DNA of 64,000 nt from Marinobacter sp. THAF197a (GTDB lineage Bacteria > Pseudomonadota > Gammaproteobacteria > Pseudomonadales > Oleiphilaceae), in the NCBI RefSeq assembly GCF_009363275.1, contig NZ_CP045324.1, forward strand, positions 3,162,001 through 3,226,000. Reading direction: 5' to 3'. A program made the position numbers and the translations under genes. The notes below the pieces were generated by a model. The model saw nothing but the letters and a program-made list of their open reading frames with translations, made no database searches and was not told where the DNA came from. This document shows, in pieces, positions 25,501 to 34,048 of the stretch; the first letter of the stretch is position 1, and each line of letters starts with the position of its first letter.

Positions 25501-25880
25501 AATTCCGGTGTTTCCGGCAGTTTCTGCAGATACGGTGCAAGCTCCGCCGTCTGCCATTCCTCATAGTCGAACGGAATGGTCTCTGCCCGGGGCTCCAGGA
25601 AGAAATCGAACGGGTTGATCACAGCCATCTCGGCAACCAGGTCCACCGTGATTTTCAGCTCGTTGGTTTTTTCCGGGAACACCAGACGGGCCAGATAATT
25701 GGCCTGTGGGTCCTGTTGCCAGTTCAGGAAGTAACCTTCCGGCTCAACCTTCAGTGAGTAACTCAGAATGCGGGTTCGCGCGTGCGGGCAGGGTCGCAGA
25801 CGGACAATCTGAGGCCCCAGGGTGATGGGGCGCTCGTAGCGATAGTGGGTGGTATGACTCAGGGCAACGTGAATCGACAT
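22563..25880 (-). CDS. Large transglutaminase-DUF2126 protein
   Basis: A 1105-residue protein. The N-terminal third is a transglutaminase domain with C180 (GSGSCRDSTW), H229 (DLHAWCEVF) and D245 (GLDPTSG). The remainder is DUF2126, with conserved stretches LTQGGEPTFV, KRKKAIELYHRMRDRYG, DGRHTGTGGGNHFVLG and YRAWQPSQCMHPTIGVD. DUF2126 is thought to be a glutamine-synthetase- or ATP-grasp-related catalytic domain, but its reaction is not known to me. Gene order with alpha-E and ATP-grasp neighbours is widely conserved. ATG at 25880 gives a normal N-terminus (MSIHVALSHTTHYRYERP). Confidence 0.88.
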   Translation of the reverse strand: MSIHVALSHTTHYRYERPITLGPQIVRLRPCPHARTRILSYSLKVEPEGYFLNWQQDPQANYLARLVFPEKTNELKITVDLVAEMAVINPFDFFLEPRAETIPFDYEEWQTAELAPYLQKLPETPEFRKWMTTIDRKETPSVDFLVGVNQRVADRIDYLIRMEPGVQTPEETLKKGSGSCRDSTWLLVQTLRHLGLAARFVSGYLIQLKADQKALDGPSGAEEDFTDLHAWCEVFLPGAGWVGLDPTSGLFAGEGHIPLACSPDPSSAAPITGMVEDCEVEFEHQMSVQRIWEAPRVTKPYTEAQWQRIVGLGHDVDQRLTELDVRLTQGGEPTFVANHDRDEPEWNTEAMGPTKRKKAIELYHRMRDRYGAGGLVHFGQGKWYPGEPLPRWSLNCFWRKDGEPIWRDERWLADERTEGKANPEDAHRFLAALAKELGVDEKQLFPGFEDAFYYLWRERRLPVNVDPFDAKLENALERKQLQQIFSRGLDEPVGYVLPLRVSEKEQAWETGPWFLRSERCYLIPGGSPMGHRLPLDSQPWVEEADYPWIHEQDPFAPRGALPASEEIRQWNSRGQRVEPGLEPEATEYKTPEKGKSSPEVVRTALCVEPREGILRIFMPPLEKLEPYLALVSAIEKTAKELQQPVLLEGYEPPSDHRLSHFRITPDPGVIEVNVQPVRTWDELVEQTETLYADAYECRLTSEKFMMDGRHTGTGGGNHFVLGSQKAEDSPFLRRPDLLRSLISYWHNHPSLSYLFSGLFIGPSSQAPRIDEARNDHVFEMELAFKEMDRLCPMGKKVAPWVVDRLLRDLLTDVTGNTHRAEFCIDKLYSPDGPGGRHGLLELRAFEMPPHARMSLTQQLLLRALVARFWEQPYKPSGLVRWGTELHDRFLLPHYVWQDFEDVINDMKSQGYPLESEWFAPHFEFRFPRIGDYKVKGITLELRSALEPWHVTGEHGAIGGTARYVDSSLERLQVKVRGAAPDRYQITCNQVPLPLQPTGMVGESVAGVRYRAWQPSQCMHPTIGVDGPLVFDIVDTWNERSLGGCEYHVTHPGGRNFETLPVNSFEAEGRRMARFFRIGHSSGQQPLRPVPEHREFPFTLDLRYHK

Positions 25881-25915
25881 GAAACCTATCTCGCAGGCGA
25901 ATTATATTAGGAGTT

Positions 25916-26854
25916 TCAGGCTGTCTCGTAGACAGGAAACCAGGTCTCTGCAATGTCTTCGTGTAGCTCGCCGATCTCCAACTGCAGGTTTTCCAGGAAC
26001 AGGATTCCTTCATCCTTACGGATCAGAGCATCCACATCGGCTTCCCGAGTGTGGCGTACCGCCTGCAGTGCCGTGCGTAACGGAATCTCATTCCTTGGCA
26101 AACGACCGAGAGCACTGGCCACCTCGCTGAGACTGTGCAGCACCGATCGCGGGAACGGCTCGTTCTGCAGCAGAAAACGAATAACGTGGGGCCCGTTCAC
26201 CTTGCGCCGGACGTTATGACGGTACATTTGGAAGGCACTCTGATAACGCAGCACGCTGGTCCACAGCAGCCCTCCATAGGTGTCAGTACCGTCCCAACCA
26301 TCCAGGAACTGCAGAGCGCCCACTTCAATCTGCCGGGTCGCCATGTCCGCCCGCTCCAGATTGCGACCGACCCGGATAAAATCATATCCGGAATCGTGAC
26401 TCATACAGCCGGCCAGCAGGCCATTGAGCATCTGGCAGCGCCCCACAATCTCATTCAGGAATTCGTACCTCGCACGTTTACCGACACCTTGGTCTATATG
26501 CTCCTGGACATACCGGTAAAGCTCGTTGATCACCTCCCAGGCATCGGTCGGCACCTGATCCCGAGTCGTTCGGACATTCTCCCGGGCGGCCTTGATGCAG
26601 GACGCTATGGAGCTGGGGTTATAACCATCCGCCATCAGAAACTTCACGCAGTTTCGTTCATCAGCTTTCTGATGGTGCTGATCAAACAACGCGCCCATGC
26701 CCGTCACCGCCACCAGCCCTTTCCAGGACAGTTGGGTTTCCCGAGGCATATCCAGCGCCAGGGAATTGAAGGCCATGATCATCCGGGCGTTGTTCTCGGC
26801 CCGCTCAAGGTATCTGGCCATCCAGTACAGTCGTTCCGCTACACGTGACAGCAC
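25916..26854 (-). CDS. Alpha-E domain protein
   Basis: A 312-residue all-helical protein starting MLSRVAERLYWMARYLERAENNARMI, the alpha-E signature, with GRNLERADMATRQIEVG in the middle. The start is GTG at 26854, one base after the stop of the ATP-grasp gene, so the two are coupled. Alpha-E proteins always accompany circularly permuted ATP-grasp enzymes; their biochemical role is undefined. A second alpha-E domain is fused to an ATP-grasp in the gene at 19969-22473. Confidence 0.9.
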   Translation of the reverse strand: MLSRVAERLYWMARYLERAENNARMIMAFNSLALDMPRETQLSWKGLVAVTGMGALFDQHHQKADERNCVKFLMADGYNPSSIASCIKAARENVRTTRDQVPTDAWEVINELYRYVQEHIDQGVGKRARYEFLNEIVGRCQMLNGLLAGCMSHDSGYDFIRVGRNLERADMATRQIEVGALQFLDGWDGTDTYGGLLWTSVLRYQSAFQMYRHNVRRKVNGPHVIRFLLQNEPFPRSVLHSLSEVASALGRLPRNEIPLRTALQAVRHTREADVDALIRKDEGILFLENLQLEIGELHEDIAETWFPVYETA

Positions 26855-26855
26855 A

Positions 26856-28316
26856 TCAGTTCTCCTCGTCCACGATCCAGGTATCCTTGCTTCCTCCGCC
26901 CTGGGAAGAATTCACCACCAGGGAGCCTTTGCGCATCGCCACCCGTGTAAGCCCTCCGGCCGTTACGTATGTTCTTACGCCCTGCAGTACAAAGGGCCGT
27001 AGGTCCAGGTGCCGGGGCGCCAGGCCCTCATCACACAGGGTTGGGGCCACAGACAGGCTCAGTGTGGGTTGCGCGATGTAGTTGCGTGGGTTCTTCTTGA
27101 TCAAGCGGGCAAACTCGGCGCGCTGTTTCTTGGTGGAGTGCGGCCCCACCAGCATGCCGTAGCCGCCGGACTCGTTCGCCGGTTTCACCACCAGCTCGTC
27201 GAGGTGTTCGAGCACATACTCCTGGTCCTGCTTATTCACACACATATAGGTGGGCACGTTCGGGATGATCGGCTCCTCATCCAGGTAGTAGCGGATCATG
27301 TCCGGCACAAAGGCGTAAATGACCTTGTCGTCGGCCACACCGGCACCGGGCGCATTGGCCAGGCCAACCTTGCCATTGCGCCAGGCCCGCATCAGGCCTG
27401 GCACTCCGAGCGTGGAATCCGCCCGGAACTCCTCCGGGTCCAGGAAATCGTCATCAATGCGCCGGTAGATCACATCCACACGTTCCAGCCCCTCGACCGT
27501 TCGCATATAAACACAGTCGTCTTCGCCAACCACCAGGTCAGCCCCCTCCACCAGCTCCGCGCCCATGCGCTGGGCCAGGAAGGAGTGCTCGAAATAGGCG
27601 GAGTTGAAAATGCCCGGCGTGAGCACCGCAATCTTCGGGTGATCCTGGGGCCGGGGCGAGATTGAAGCCAGCATGTCGAAAAGCTGGTTGGTGTAGTCAT
27701 CCACCGGCAGGATGCTGGTGTTGTCGAACAGCTCCGGGAACACCCGTTTGGTCAACTGCCGGTTCTCCAGCATGTAGGAGACGCCCGAGGGAACCCGCAG
27801 GTTATCCTCAAGAACATACACTTTGCCGTCTTTATCCCGCACCAGGTCAGATCCGCAGATATGGGCCCATACCCCCAATGGCGGCGTAAAACCCCGGCAT
27901 TGCTCGCGGAAGTTCTTGGAGTTGGCGAACACGTACTTGGGGATCACCTTGTCCTTGACGATGTTCTGGTCGTTGTAGATGTCGTTGATGAACATGTTGA
28001 GGGCCGTCAGGCGCTGCGCAAGACCCTGCTCGATGGTTTCCCACTCGCGGAGCGAGATCACCCGGGGAATGATGTCAAAAGGCCAGGCCCGGTCAATATT
28101 CTCGCCCTCACTGTAGATGGTGAAGCTGATCCCCGTCTCCAGTATCGCCAGTTCGGCCGCCTGCTGGCGCGCCTGAATCTCCTCGGAGTCAAGATTGCCC
28201 AGGTAGTCGGTAATCGCCGTGGCTGCGCGCCTGGGCTTCCCTTTGGCGGCGATCAGCTCATCATAGAAGTCGTTTGGGTCGTAGTTTTTCCAGTCAATCG
28301 ATTTATTCTTCTTCAT
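26856..28316 (-). CDS. Circularly permuted ATP-grasp type 2 protein
   Basis: A 486-residue protein from the ATG at 28316 (AAAGGACATCAA upstream). Motifs include RVPSGVSYMLENRQLTKRVFPELF, VLTPGIFNSAYFEHSFLAQRMG, GLANAPGAGVADDKVIYAFVP and ELVVKPANESGGYGMLVG. These build the permuted ATP-grasp active site that activates a carboxylate with ATP for amide bond formation. A slightly longer frame beginning at 28331 overlaps the peptidase stop (TAATG) and is an alternative. The gene precedes the alpha-E gene by a single base. Confidence 0.9.
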   Translation of the reverse strand: MKKNKSIDWKNYDPNDFYDELIAAKGKPRRAATAITDYLGNLDSEEIQARQQAAELAILETGISFTIYSEGENIDRAWPFDIIPRVISLREWETIEQGLAQRLTALNMFINDIYNDQNIVKDKVIPKYVFANSKNFREQCRGFTPPLGVWAHICGSDLVRDKDGKVYVLEDNLRVPSGVSYMLENRQLTKRVFPELFDNTSILPVDDYTNQLFDMLASISPRPQDHPKIAVLTPGIFNSAYFEHSFLAQRMGAELVEGADLVVGEDDCVYMRTVEGLERVDVIYRRIDDDFLDPEEFRADSTLGVPGLMRAWRNGKVGLANAPGAGVADDKVIYAFVPDMIRYYLDEEPIIPNVPTYMCVNKQDQEYVLEHLDELVVKPANESGGYGMLVGPHSTKKQRAEFARLIKKNPRNYIAQPTLSLSVAPTLCDEGLAPRHLDLRPFVLQGVRTYVTAGGLTRVAMRKGSLVVNSSQGGGSKDTWIVDEEN

Positions 28317-28330
28317 TTGATGTCCTTTCA

Positions 28331-29392
28331 TTAACCACCGTGAACTATTCGGTGTACCAGGCGAAGTTTTTCCACCACCGGAGCTGCGAGCACGAAGGGG
28401 TAGGCATCGTCATGCCCCATGCTTCGGTTAAGGCTGTTGAGCGCAAGCGTCAGGGGCAACCAGTGCCTGATCAGTGCATCGAAATCGCCGGCCTGGTAGG
28501 GATCAAACTCGGGAGCCGGTTCGCTGCTCACCATGGGGCTCTGTGGAGCGTTCACCCGCATCCCGAACTGCCAGGCGGTTTCCAGTGTATCCACCATATG
28601 CAGGTAGTGTGCCCAGGTCTCCGCCCAGTCTTCCCAGGCATGACTGCTGGCATAGGCGCTGATGTACCGGCTTTGCCAGTCAATTGGCGGGCCGTACTGG
28701 TAATGCTCGTCCATCGCCTGCCTGTAGTCCCTGGTGTCATCACCAAACATTTCCCGAACTGGCCCAAGCCATGGCCCGGACCGAACCAGCAAATCCCAGT
28801 AATAATGACCGGATTCGTGACGAAAATGCCCTAAAACAGTGCGATAGGGCTCGGCCATCTGGTTACGCATCCGCTCCCGCTCCACCGGGTCTGCTTCGGC
28901 AATGTTTATGGTGATCACGCCATTTGCATGCCCGGTTGCCACCTTGGAGCGCTCGTCAAACATCGCCGGCTGATCGGCGAGAAAATCAAACGCCAGCCCG
29001 AACTGATCTTCATTCCGGGGTTCGCAGGGCAACTGGAGACGTAACACTGAATACACGAGGCGCCGCTTCTCTTTTTCCAGACGCCGCCAGAGGTCGCTGT
29101 TTTTCTGGACACTCAGGTCAGGGATGGTGCGATTCAGCCGGCAGGCAACGCAGTAGGTGTGGGGGTCGTTTTTGGGGATCAGCCAATTACAGGCCCGCTG
29201 ATTCTGATAGTTGCCACACAGCCGATAGAGGTCACCACTGGCGACACTCGCCCAAGTGGCATTACCTGCTGGCTCGATTGCCAGCAAGTCCATAACATCC
29301 GGAGCGAAGCCCAGGTCCGCCTCGCATCTGGTACAACGACTGTTTTCGAAATAGAGCAGATTGGCGCATCGGCCGCAGTGAAACAGCTTCAT
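28331..29392 (-). CDS. Zinc-ribbon putative metallopeptidase
   Basis: A 353-residue protein. A zinc ribbon is formed by C6, C9, C20, C23 (CGRC..CTRC), followed by a second Cys cluster (C59, C68, C81, C84). The C-terminal catalytic region has H192-E-S-G-H196 (FRHESGHYYWDLL), an HExxH-like zinc site. It is the promoter-proximal gene of the ATP-grasp/alpha-E operon. A peptidase sitting with ligases and transglutaminases fits a cycle of making and removing a peptide modification (inference). Divergent from pntA across 29393-29615. Confidence 0.85.
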   Translation of the reverse strand: MKLFHCGRCANLLYFENSRCTRCEADLGFAPDVMDLLAIEPAGNATWASVASGDLYRLCGNYQNQRACNWLIPKNDPHTYCVACRLNRTIPDLSVQKNSDLWRRLEKEKRRLVYSVLRLQLPCEPRNEDQFGLAFDFLADQPAMFDERSKVATGHANGVITINIAEADPVERERMRNQMAEPYRTVLGHFRHESGHYYWDLLVRSGPWLGPVREMFGDDTRDYRQAMDEHYQYGPPIDWQSRYISAYASSHAWEDWAETWAHYLHMVDTLETAWQFGMRVNAPQSPMVSSEPAPEFDPYQAGDFDALIRHWLPLTLALNSLNRSMGHDDAYPFVLAAPVVEKLRLVHRIVHGG

Positions 29393-29615
29393 TGGTAGGC
29401 ATCCTTGGCCAACATCGGCAAGACCATGCCTTCAAGTATTGGCCATCCAGGCCAAAACGCAACTAATCCCCGGTACAGCTACGAACCCGCTCCGGATCAT
29501 CAGGAAAGCCCGAGCCCTTGTTCGGGAGTAGCCAGGCGAGCGAATCTGACAACCTGCACTAGTATGTAGGTATCCAGACATCTGATTGATCGGGAAATCC
29601 GGAGGCAAACCAATA

Positions 29616-31193
29616 ATGAAAATCGGTATCCCCAAGGAAATCTTTGAGGACGAGCGGCGGGTGGCCGCGACGCCACCCTCGGTTCACAAACTGATCGGCC
29701 TGGGTTACGACGTGGTCGTCGAAGGTGGCGCCGGCGAGGCGGCGAACTACTCCGACGCCGCCTATGAAAAAGTGGGCGCTGCCATCGCCGCTGACACCAG
29801 CATGCTGTGGAAAGAGTCTGATTTTATCCTGAAAGTCCGGGCGCCCATGGAAAACGCGGCACTGGGCAAGCACGAAGCAGACTTGATGAAAGAAGGCGCG
29901 TTTCTGGTCAGCTACCTCTGGCCGGCCCAGAATCCGGCACTGCTCGAGAAGCTGGCCGCCAGAAAAATTACATCTTTTGCCATCGATAGCCTGCCCCGCA
30001 TCAGTCGCGCCCAGAAGATGGACGCGCTCAGCGCCATGGCCAACATCGCCGGCTATCGGGCGGTGATTGAGGCGGCGAACCACTTCGGGCGCTTCTTTAC
30101 CGGCCAGGTCACTGCCGCGGGCAAGGTGCCACCGGCGAAAATCATGGTAATCGGTGCCGGGGTGGCGGGTCTCGCCGCGATCGGCGCCGCCAACAGCATG
30201 GGTGCAATCGTGCGGGCTTTCGACACCCGTCTGGAAGTGAAGGAACAGGTCGAGAGCATGGGGGCCGAGTTCCTGGTGCTGGACTTTGAAAACGAGGATG
30301 GCAGCGGCAGCGGCGGTTACGCCAAGCAGATGAGCGACGAGTTCATCAAGGCGGAGATGGCGCTATTTGCAGAGCAGGCGGAAGAGGTGGATATCATCAT
30401 CACCACCGCCCTGATTCCCGGCAAACCGGCACCGAAGCTGATCACCGCCGACATGGTGAAATCCATGAAACCCGGCAGCGTGATCGTGGATCTGGCCTCC
30501 GAGCGGGGTGGTAACTGCGAACTCACTGAGCCCGGCAAGGTAGCCCATCATCATGGCGTCACCCTGATCGGCTACACCGACCTGCCAAGCCGGATGGCCA
30601 AGGTGGCCAGTGACCTGTATGCCACCAACCTGGTGCACCTGCTCACCGAGCTGACACCGGAAAAGAACGGCCAGCCGGTGGTGAACATGGAAGACGAAGT
30701 CATCCGTGGCCTGACGGTAGTGCACGAGGACGACATCACCTGGCCACCGCCAAAACCGGAATCGCCGGTCAGCCCCAAACCGGCACCGGGCACCGAAGAG
30801 CCTTCAGCCGAAGCAAAAGCCGCCGCCAAAAAGAAGGCCGACCGCCGCAGCGTGATCGGTAAGAGTGTGCTGTTCGTGGTCACCGCACTGGCACTCTACG
30901 GAGTCGGTGCCCACGCGCCGGAAAGCTTCCTGCAACACTTCACCGTGTTTGTGCTGGCCTGCTTCATTGGCTGGCAGGTGATATGGAACGTTACGCCTTC
31001 CCTGCATACACCCCTGATGAGCGTCACCAATGCCATCAGCGGCATCATCGTGATCGGCGCCATTCTGCATCTGGCCCAGGCGGAGAATATTGCCGTCGGG
31101 ATCATGGCGTTTGTCGCGGTGCTGATTGCCAGCATCAACGTGGGCGGCGGCTTCCGGGTCACCCATCGCATGCTCAAAATGTTCCGCAAGTAG
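29616..31193 (+). CDS. pntA: NAD(P) transhydrogenase subunit alpha
   Basis: A 525-residue inner-membrane protein. The NAD(H)-binding domain I (MKIGIPKEIFEDERRVAATPPSV; IMVIGAGVAGLAAIGAANSMGA; GYTDLPSRMA) covers about 1-390. A Pro/Ala/Lys linker and four membrane helices follow (from about residue 420 to the end). With PntB it transfers hydride between NADH and NADP+ coupled to proton entry. I chose ATG at 29616, with GGAGG upstream, over a longer frame. PntA here is a single polypeptide as in E. coli, not split into alpha1/alpha2. Confidence 0.95.
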   Translation: MKIGIPKEIFEDERRVAATPPSVHKLIGLGYDVVVEGGAGEAANYSDAAYEKVGAAIAADTSMLWKESDFILKVRAPMENAALGKHEADLMKEGAFLVSYLWPAQNPALLEKLAARKITSFAIDSLPRISRAQKMDALSAMANIAGYRAVIEAANHFGRFFTGQVTAAGKVPPAKIMVIGAGVAGLAAIGAANSMGAIVRAFDTRLEVKEQVESMGAEFLVLDFENEDGSGSGGYAKQMSDEFIKAEMALFAEQAEEVDIIITTALIPGKPAPKLITADMVKSMKPGSVIVDLASERGGNCELTEPGKVAHHHGVTLIGYTDLPSRMAKVASDLYATNLVHLLTELTPEKNGQPVVNMEDEVIRGLTVVHEDDITWPPPKPESPVSPKPAPGTEEPSAEAKAAAKKKADRRSVIGKSVLFVVTALALYGVGAHAPESFLQHFTVFVLACFIGWQVIWNVTPSLHTPLMSVTNAISGIIVIGAILHLAQAENIAVGIMAFVAVLIASINVGGGFRVTHRMLKMFRK

Positions 31194-31205
31194 GAGACGC
31201 CCGAT

Positions 31206-32597
31206 ATGAGTACCGGACTGGTGAGCGTGGCCTACGTGGTCGCAAGTATCTGTTTCATCCTCAGCCTGGGTGGTCTCAGCCACCAGGAATCGGCACGGCG
31301 CGGTAACCTGTACGGCGTTGCCGGCATCATCATCGCGGTCGGGGCGACCCTGGCCAGCGTGGACGGCGGTATCAACGCCATTGTTATTGCGGTGCTGCTT
31401 GGTGTTGGCATTGGTATTCCCATCGCCAACAAGGTGGAAATGACCCAGATGCCGCAGCTGGTGGCTCTGCTCCACAGCTTCGTGGGTTTGGCCGCGGTGC
31501 TGGTGGGCTTTTCAGGCTACATCGAGCCGTTGATTGCCACCTCCGATACCGAGCACACCATCAAGCTGGTGGAGATATATGTGGGCATTTTCATCGGTGC
31601 CATCACCTTCACCGGCTCACTGGTGGCCTGCGGGAAACTGGACGGCCGGATCGACAGCAAGGCGCTGACCCTGCCCGGCCGGCACCTGATGAACCTGGCA
31701 GCGATCATTGTCTGCGTGTTCCTCGGGGCATGGTTCCTCGGTACCGAGAGCATGGCCCTCGGCATCGTCGCCCTCATTCTGATGACCGCCATTGCCTCAG
31801 TCCTCGGCATCCACCTGATCATGGCCATCGGCGGCGCCGACATGCCGGTGGTGGTGTCCATGCTCAACAGCTACTCCGGGTGGGCAGCCGCTTCCATCGG
31901 TTTCATGCTGGGCAACGACCTGCTGATTGTTGTGGGTGCCCTGGTGGGCAGTAGCGGTGCCATTCTCAGCTACATCATGTGCAAGGCCATGAACCGCTCG
32001 TTCATCAGCGTGATTCTTGGTGGCTTCGGCCAGACCAGCAGCAGTTCGGCGACCGCGGATGGTGACCAGACCGTGCATGAATCCAGTGTCGATGACGTCT
32101 GTGAGGAACTGCGCAACGCCCAGTCGGTGATCATCGTGCCCGGTTATGGCATGGCGGTGGCCCAGGCCCAGAATGGCGTCAGCGAAATGACCAAGATCCT
32201 TCGGGACCGGGGCGTGAACGTGCGCTTCGGCATCCACCCGGTAGCCGGCCGCCTGCCGGGGCATATGAACGTGTTACTGGCCGAGGCCCACGTGCCCTAT
32301 GACATCGTGCTGGAAATGGACGAGATCAACGACGACTTCCCGGATACCGACGTGGTACTGGTGATCGGCGCCAACGACACGGTGAACCCGGCCGCCGCCG
32401 AAGACCCGGGCAGCCCGATTGCCGGCATGCCGGTGCTGGAGGTCTGGAAAGCCCACCAGGTGGTTATTCTCAAGCGGGGCATGGCCACTGGTTATTCCGG
32501 GGTGGAGAACCCGCTGTTCTTCAAGGACAACGCCCGTATGTTGTTCGGGGATGCCAAGGACAGCATCGACAAGCTGGTGGGAGGCTTGCGGGGCTGA
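31206..32597 (+). CDS. pntB: NAD(P) transhydrogenase subunit beta
   Basis: A 463-residue protein: eight or nine membrane helices (to about 260) and a C-terminal NADP(H)-binding domain. The latter shows VIIVPGYGMAVAQAQ, GIHPVAGRLPGHMNVLLAEA and VLVIGANDTVNPAA, with KRGMATGYSGVENPLFF near the end. It starts 12 bases after pntA and is followed by a strong bidirectional terminator. The pair is complete and should make NADPH at the expense of the proton gradient. Confidence 0.95.
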   Translation: MSTGLVSVAYVVASICFILSLGGLSHQESARRGNLYGVAGIIIAVGATLASVDGGINAIVIAVLLGVGIGIPIANKVEMTQMPQLVALLHSFVGLAAVLVGFSGYIEPLIATSDTEHTIKLVEIYVGIFIGAITFTGSLVACGKLDGRIDSKALTLPGRHLMNLAAIIVCVFLGAWFLGTESMALGIVALILMTAIASVLGIHLIMAIGGADMPVVVSMLNSYSGWAAASIGFMLGNDLLIVVGALVGSSGAILSYIMCKAMNRSFISVILGGFGQTSSSSATADGDQTVHESSVDDVCEELRNAQSVIIVPGYGMAVAQAQNGVSEMTKILRDRGVNVRFGIHPVAGRLPGHMNVLLAEAHVPYDIVLEMDEINDDFPDTDVVLVIGANDTVNPAAAEDPGSPIAGMPVLEVWKAHQVVILKRGMATGYSGVENPLFFKDNARMLFGDAKDSIDKLVGGLRG

Positions 32598-32646
32598 ATT
32601 GGCACAACCTGAACCATCATCGGGTGGTTTTCACCAACCCCAGAAA

Positions 32647-32671
32647 AAAGCCCCCGACTCGCGGGGGCTTT
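32647..32671. terminator. Bidirectional intrinsic terminator
   Basis: AAAGCCCCC (32647-32655) pairs with GGGGGCTTT (32663-32671) around a 7-nt loop, with A- and T-rich flanks on both sides. It lies between convergent pntB and fba. Confidence 0.92.
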
Positions 32672-32681
32672 CTTGTGCAGC

Positions 32682-33746
32682 TTACTTAACCTTAGGGTCC
32701 AGCTCGCCAGCCTCATACCGCTCGAACATTTGCTCGAGGTTCAGAGGCTTGATCTTACTGGCCTGGCCGGCACAGCCGAACGCTTCGTAGCGGGCTACGC
32801 AGATATCGGTCATGGCGACCATGGTGGCCTTGAGGAATTTACGCGGGTCGAATTCGGCCGGGTTCTGGGCCATGAAACGACGAACAGCACCGGTACTGGC
32901 GAGACGCAGGTCGGTGTCGATGTTGACCTTGCGAACACCGTGCTTGATGCCTTCGACGATTTCTTCCACCGGTACACCGTAGGTTTCCGGGATCTCACCA
33001 CCGAATTCGTTGATCACCTTCAGCCACTCCTGGGGTACGGAGCTTGAGCCGTGCATGACCAGGTGGGTATCTGGAATGCGCTTGTGGATGGCTTTGATTT
33101 GCTCGATGGCCAGGATGTCACCGGTCGGCGGACGGGTGAACTTGTAGGCACCGTGGCTGGTGCCGATGGCGATGGCCAGTGCATCCACGTGAGTCTTCTT
33201 GACGAAATCTGCAGCTTCTTCCGGGTCGGTCAGCATCTGGTCGTGGTCCAGGGTACCTTCTGCGCCAATGCCGTCTTCTTCACCGGCCTGGCCGGTTTCG
33301 AGGGAGCCCAGGCAGCCCAGTTCGCCTTCTACGGACACGCCACAGGCGTGGGCCATTTCGACGGTGCGGCGGGTGACGTCTACGTTGTATTCGTAGCTGG
33401 TCGGGGTTTTGCCGTCTTCACCCAGGGAGCCGTCCATCATGACGGAGCTGAAGCCGAGCTGGATGGAGCGCTGGCACACGGAGGGGCTGGTGCCGTGGTC
33501 CTGGTGCATAACCACCGGGATGTGCGGCCATTCTTCGATGGCGGCCAGGATGAGGTGGCGCAGGAACGGGGCACCGGCGTATTTGCGGGCACCGGCGGAG
33601 GCCTGGACAATCACCGGGGAGTCGGTTTTGTCGGCGGCTTCCATGATGGCGCGCATTTGTTCGAGGTTGTTTACGTTAAAGGCTGGCACACCGTAACCAT
33701 GCTCGGCGGCGTGGTCCAGAAGTTGCCGCAGCGATATCAGGGCCAT
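32682..33746 (-). CDS. fba: Class II fructose-1,6-bisphosphate aldolase
   Basis: A 354-residue zinc-dependent aldolase. MALISLRQLLDHAAEHGYGVPAFNVNNLEQ is the standard start; HQDHGTS and HGAYKFTRP carry zinc ligands, and MHGSSSVPQEWL binds phosphate. ATG at 33746 has GAAGGAGACAACCC before it; the open frame continues upstream but into the repeat element. Last gene of the glycolytic/gluconeogenic run tkt-epd-pgk-fba. The 302-base gap to pgk contains a large repeat and a hairpin, so fba may be regulated separately. Confidence 0.94.
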   Translation of the reverse strand: MALISLRQLLDHAAEHGYGVPAFNVNNLEQMRAIMEAADKTDSPVIVQASAGARKYAGAPFLRHLILAAIEEWPHIPVVMHQDHGTSPSVCQRSIQLGFSSVMMDGSLGEDGKTPTSYEYNVDVTRRTVEMAHACGVSVEGELGCLGSLETGQAGEEDGIGAEGTLDHDQMLTDPEEAADFVKKTHVDALAIAIGTSHGAYKFTRPPTGDILAIEQIKAIHKRIPDTHLVMHGSSSVPQEWLKVINEFGGEIPETYGVPVEEIVEGIKHGVRKVNIDTDLRLASTGAVRRFMAQNPAEFDPRKFLKATMVAMTDICVARYEAFGCAGQASKIKPLNLEQMFERYEAGELDPKVK

Positions 33747-33813
33747 GGGTTGTCTCCTTCGTTGACTTTTTGAGGTTTGAATTCTGTTCGTTTCAGACTT
33801 TTGAGTCTGCTGC

Positions 33814-34001
33814 GGAGGGTGGGGTAGGTCTTTCGCGGAACCGCTACGAGCACCCGCGGGCGGGTCCGGCCAGCAATCATAGATTGCTGTCGTTCGGCTG
33901 CGCATGAAGCTCCGCTTCATAAACGCTTGCCTCACCCATGTGCGCTTCTCTCAGGCCATCCCTGGCCTTCGAAATTCCGCGAAAGACCTACCCCACCCTC
34001 C
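33814..34001 (-). repeat. Dispersed Y-shaped intergenic repeat with an 82-nt insertion (subtype B)
   Basis: Perfect 27-bp arms lie at 33814-33840 and 33975-34001. On the minus strand, the direction of pgk and fba, the first inner hairpin GGCC-AGGGAU-GGCC (33967-33954) is intact with a C-ANGGAN-G loop. The second is split by an 82-nt insertion at 33854-33935. The insertion has its own hairpins: CAGCAATC/GATTGCTG (33871-33889) and ATGAAGC/GCTTCAT (33904-33920), the latter with a GGA triloop on the minus strand. Outside the insertion the loop is nearly identical to the copy at 41176-41281. Confidence 0.78.
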
Positions 34002-34003
34002 TT

Positions 34004-34041
34004 GCGATTCTGGCCCTGTGCGGGTTTCTCTCAGAATCGCT
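34004..34041 (-). terminator. Hairpin directly after pgk
   Basis: GCGATTCTG (34004-34012) pairs with CAGAATCGC (34033-34041) around a 20-nt loop. On the minus strand it follows the pgk stop by seven bases. There is no clear U-run, so it may be an mRNA 3'-end stabiliser or a weak terminator before the repeat. Confidence 0.5.
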
Positions 34042-34048
34042 TTGTTGA

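Noticed and set aside
24600..25757. 385-codon open frame on the plus strand
   Set aside because: Also antisense to the DUF2126 gene; no ribosome binding site or motif.
28331..29392. Zinc peptidase gene as part of the pntAB operon
   Set aside because: It is on the opposite strand, divergent from pntA, and starts the ATP-grasp operon.
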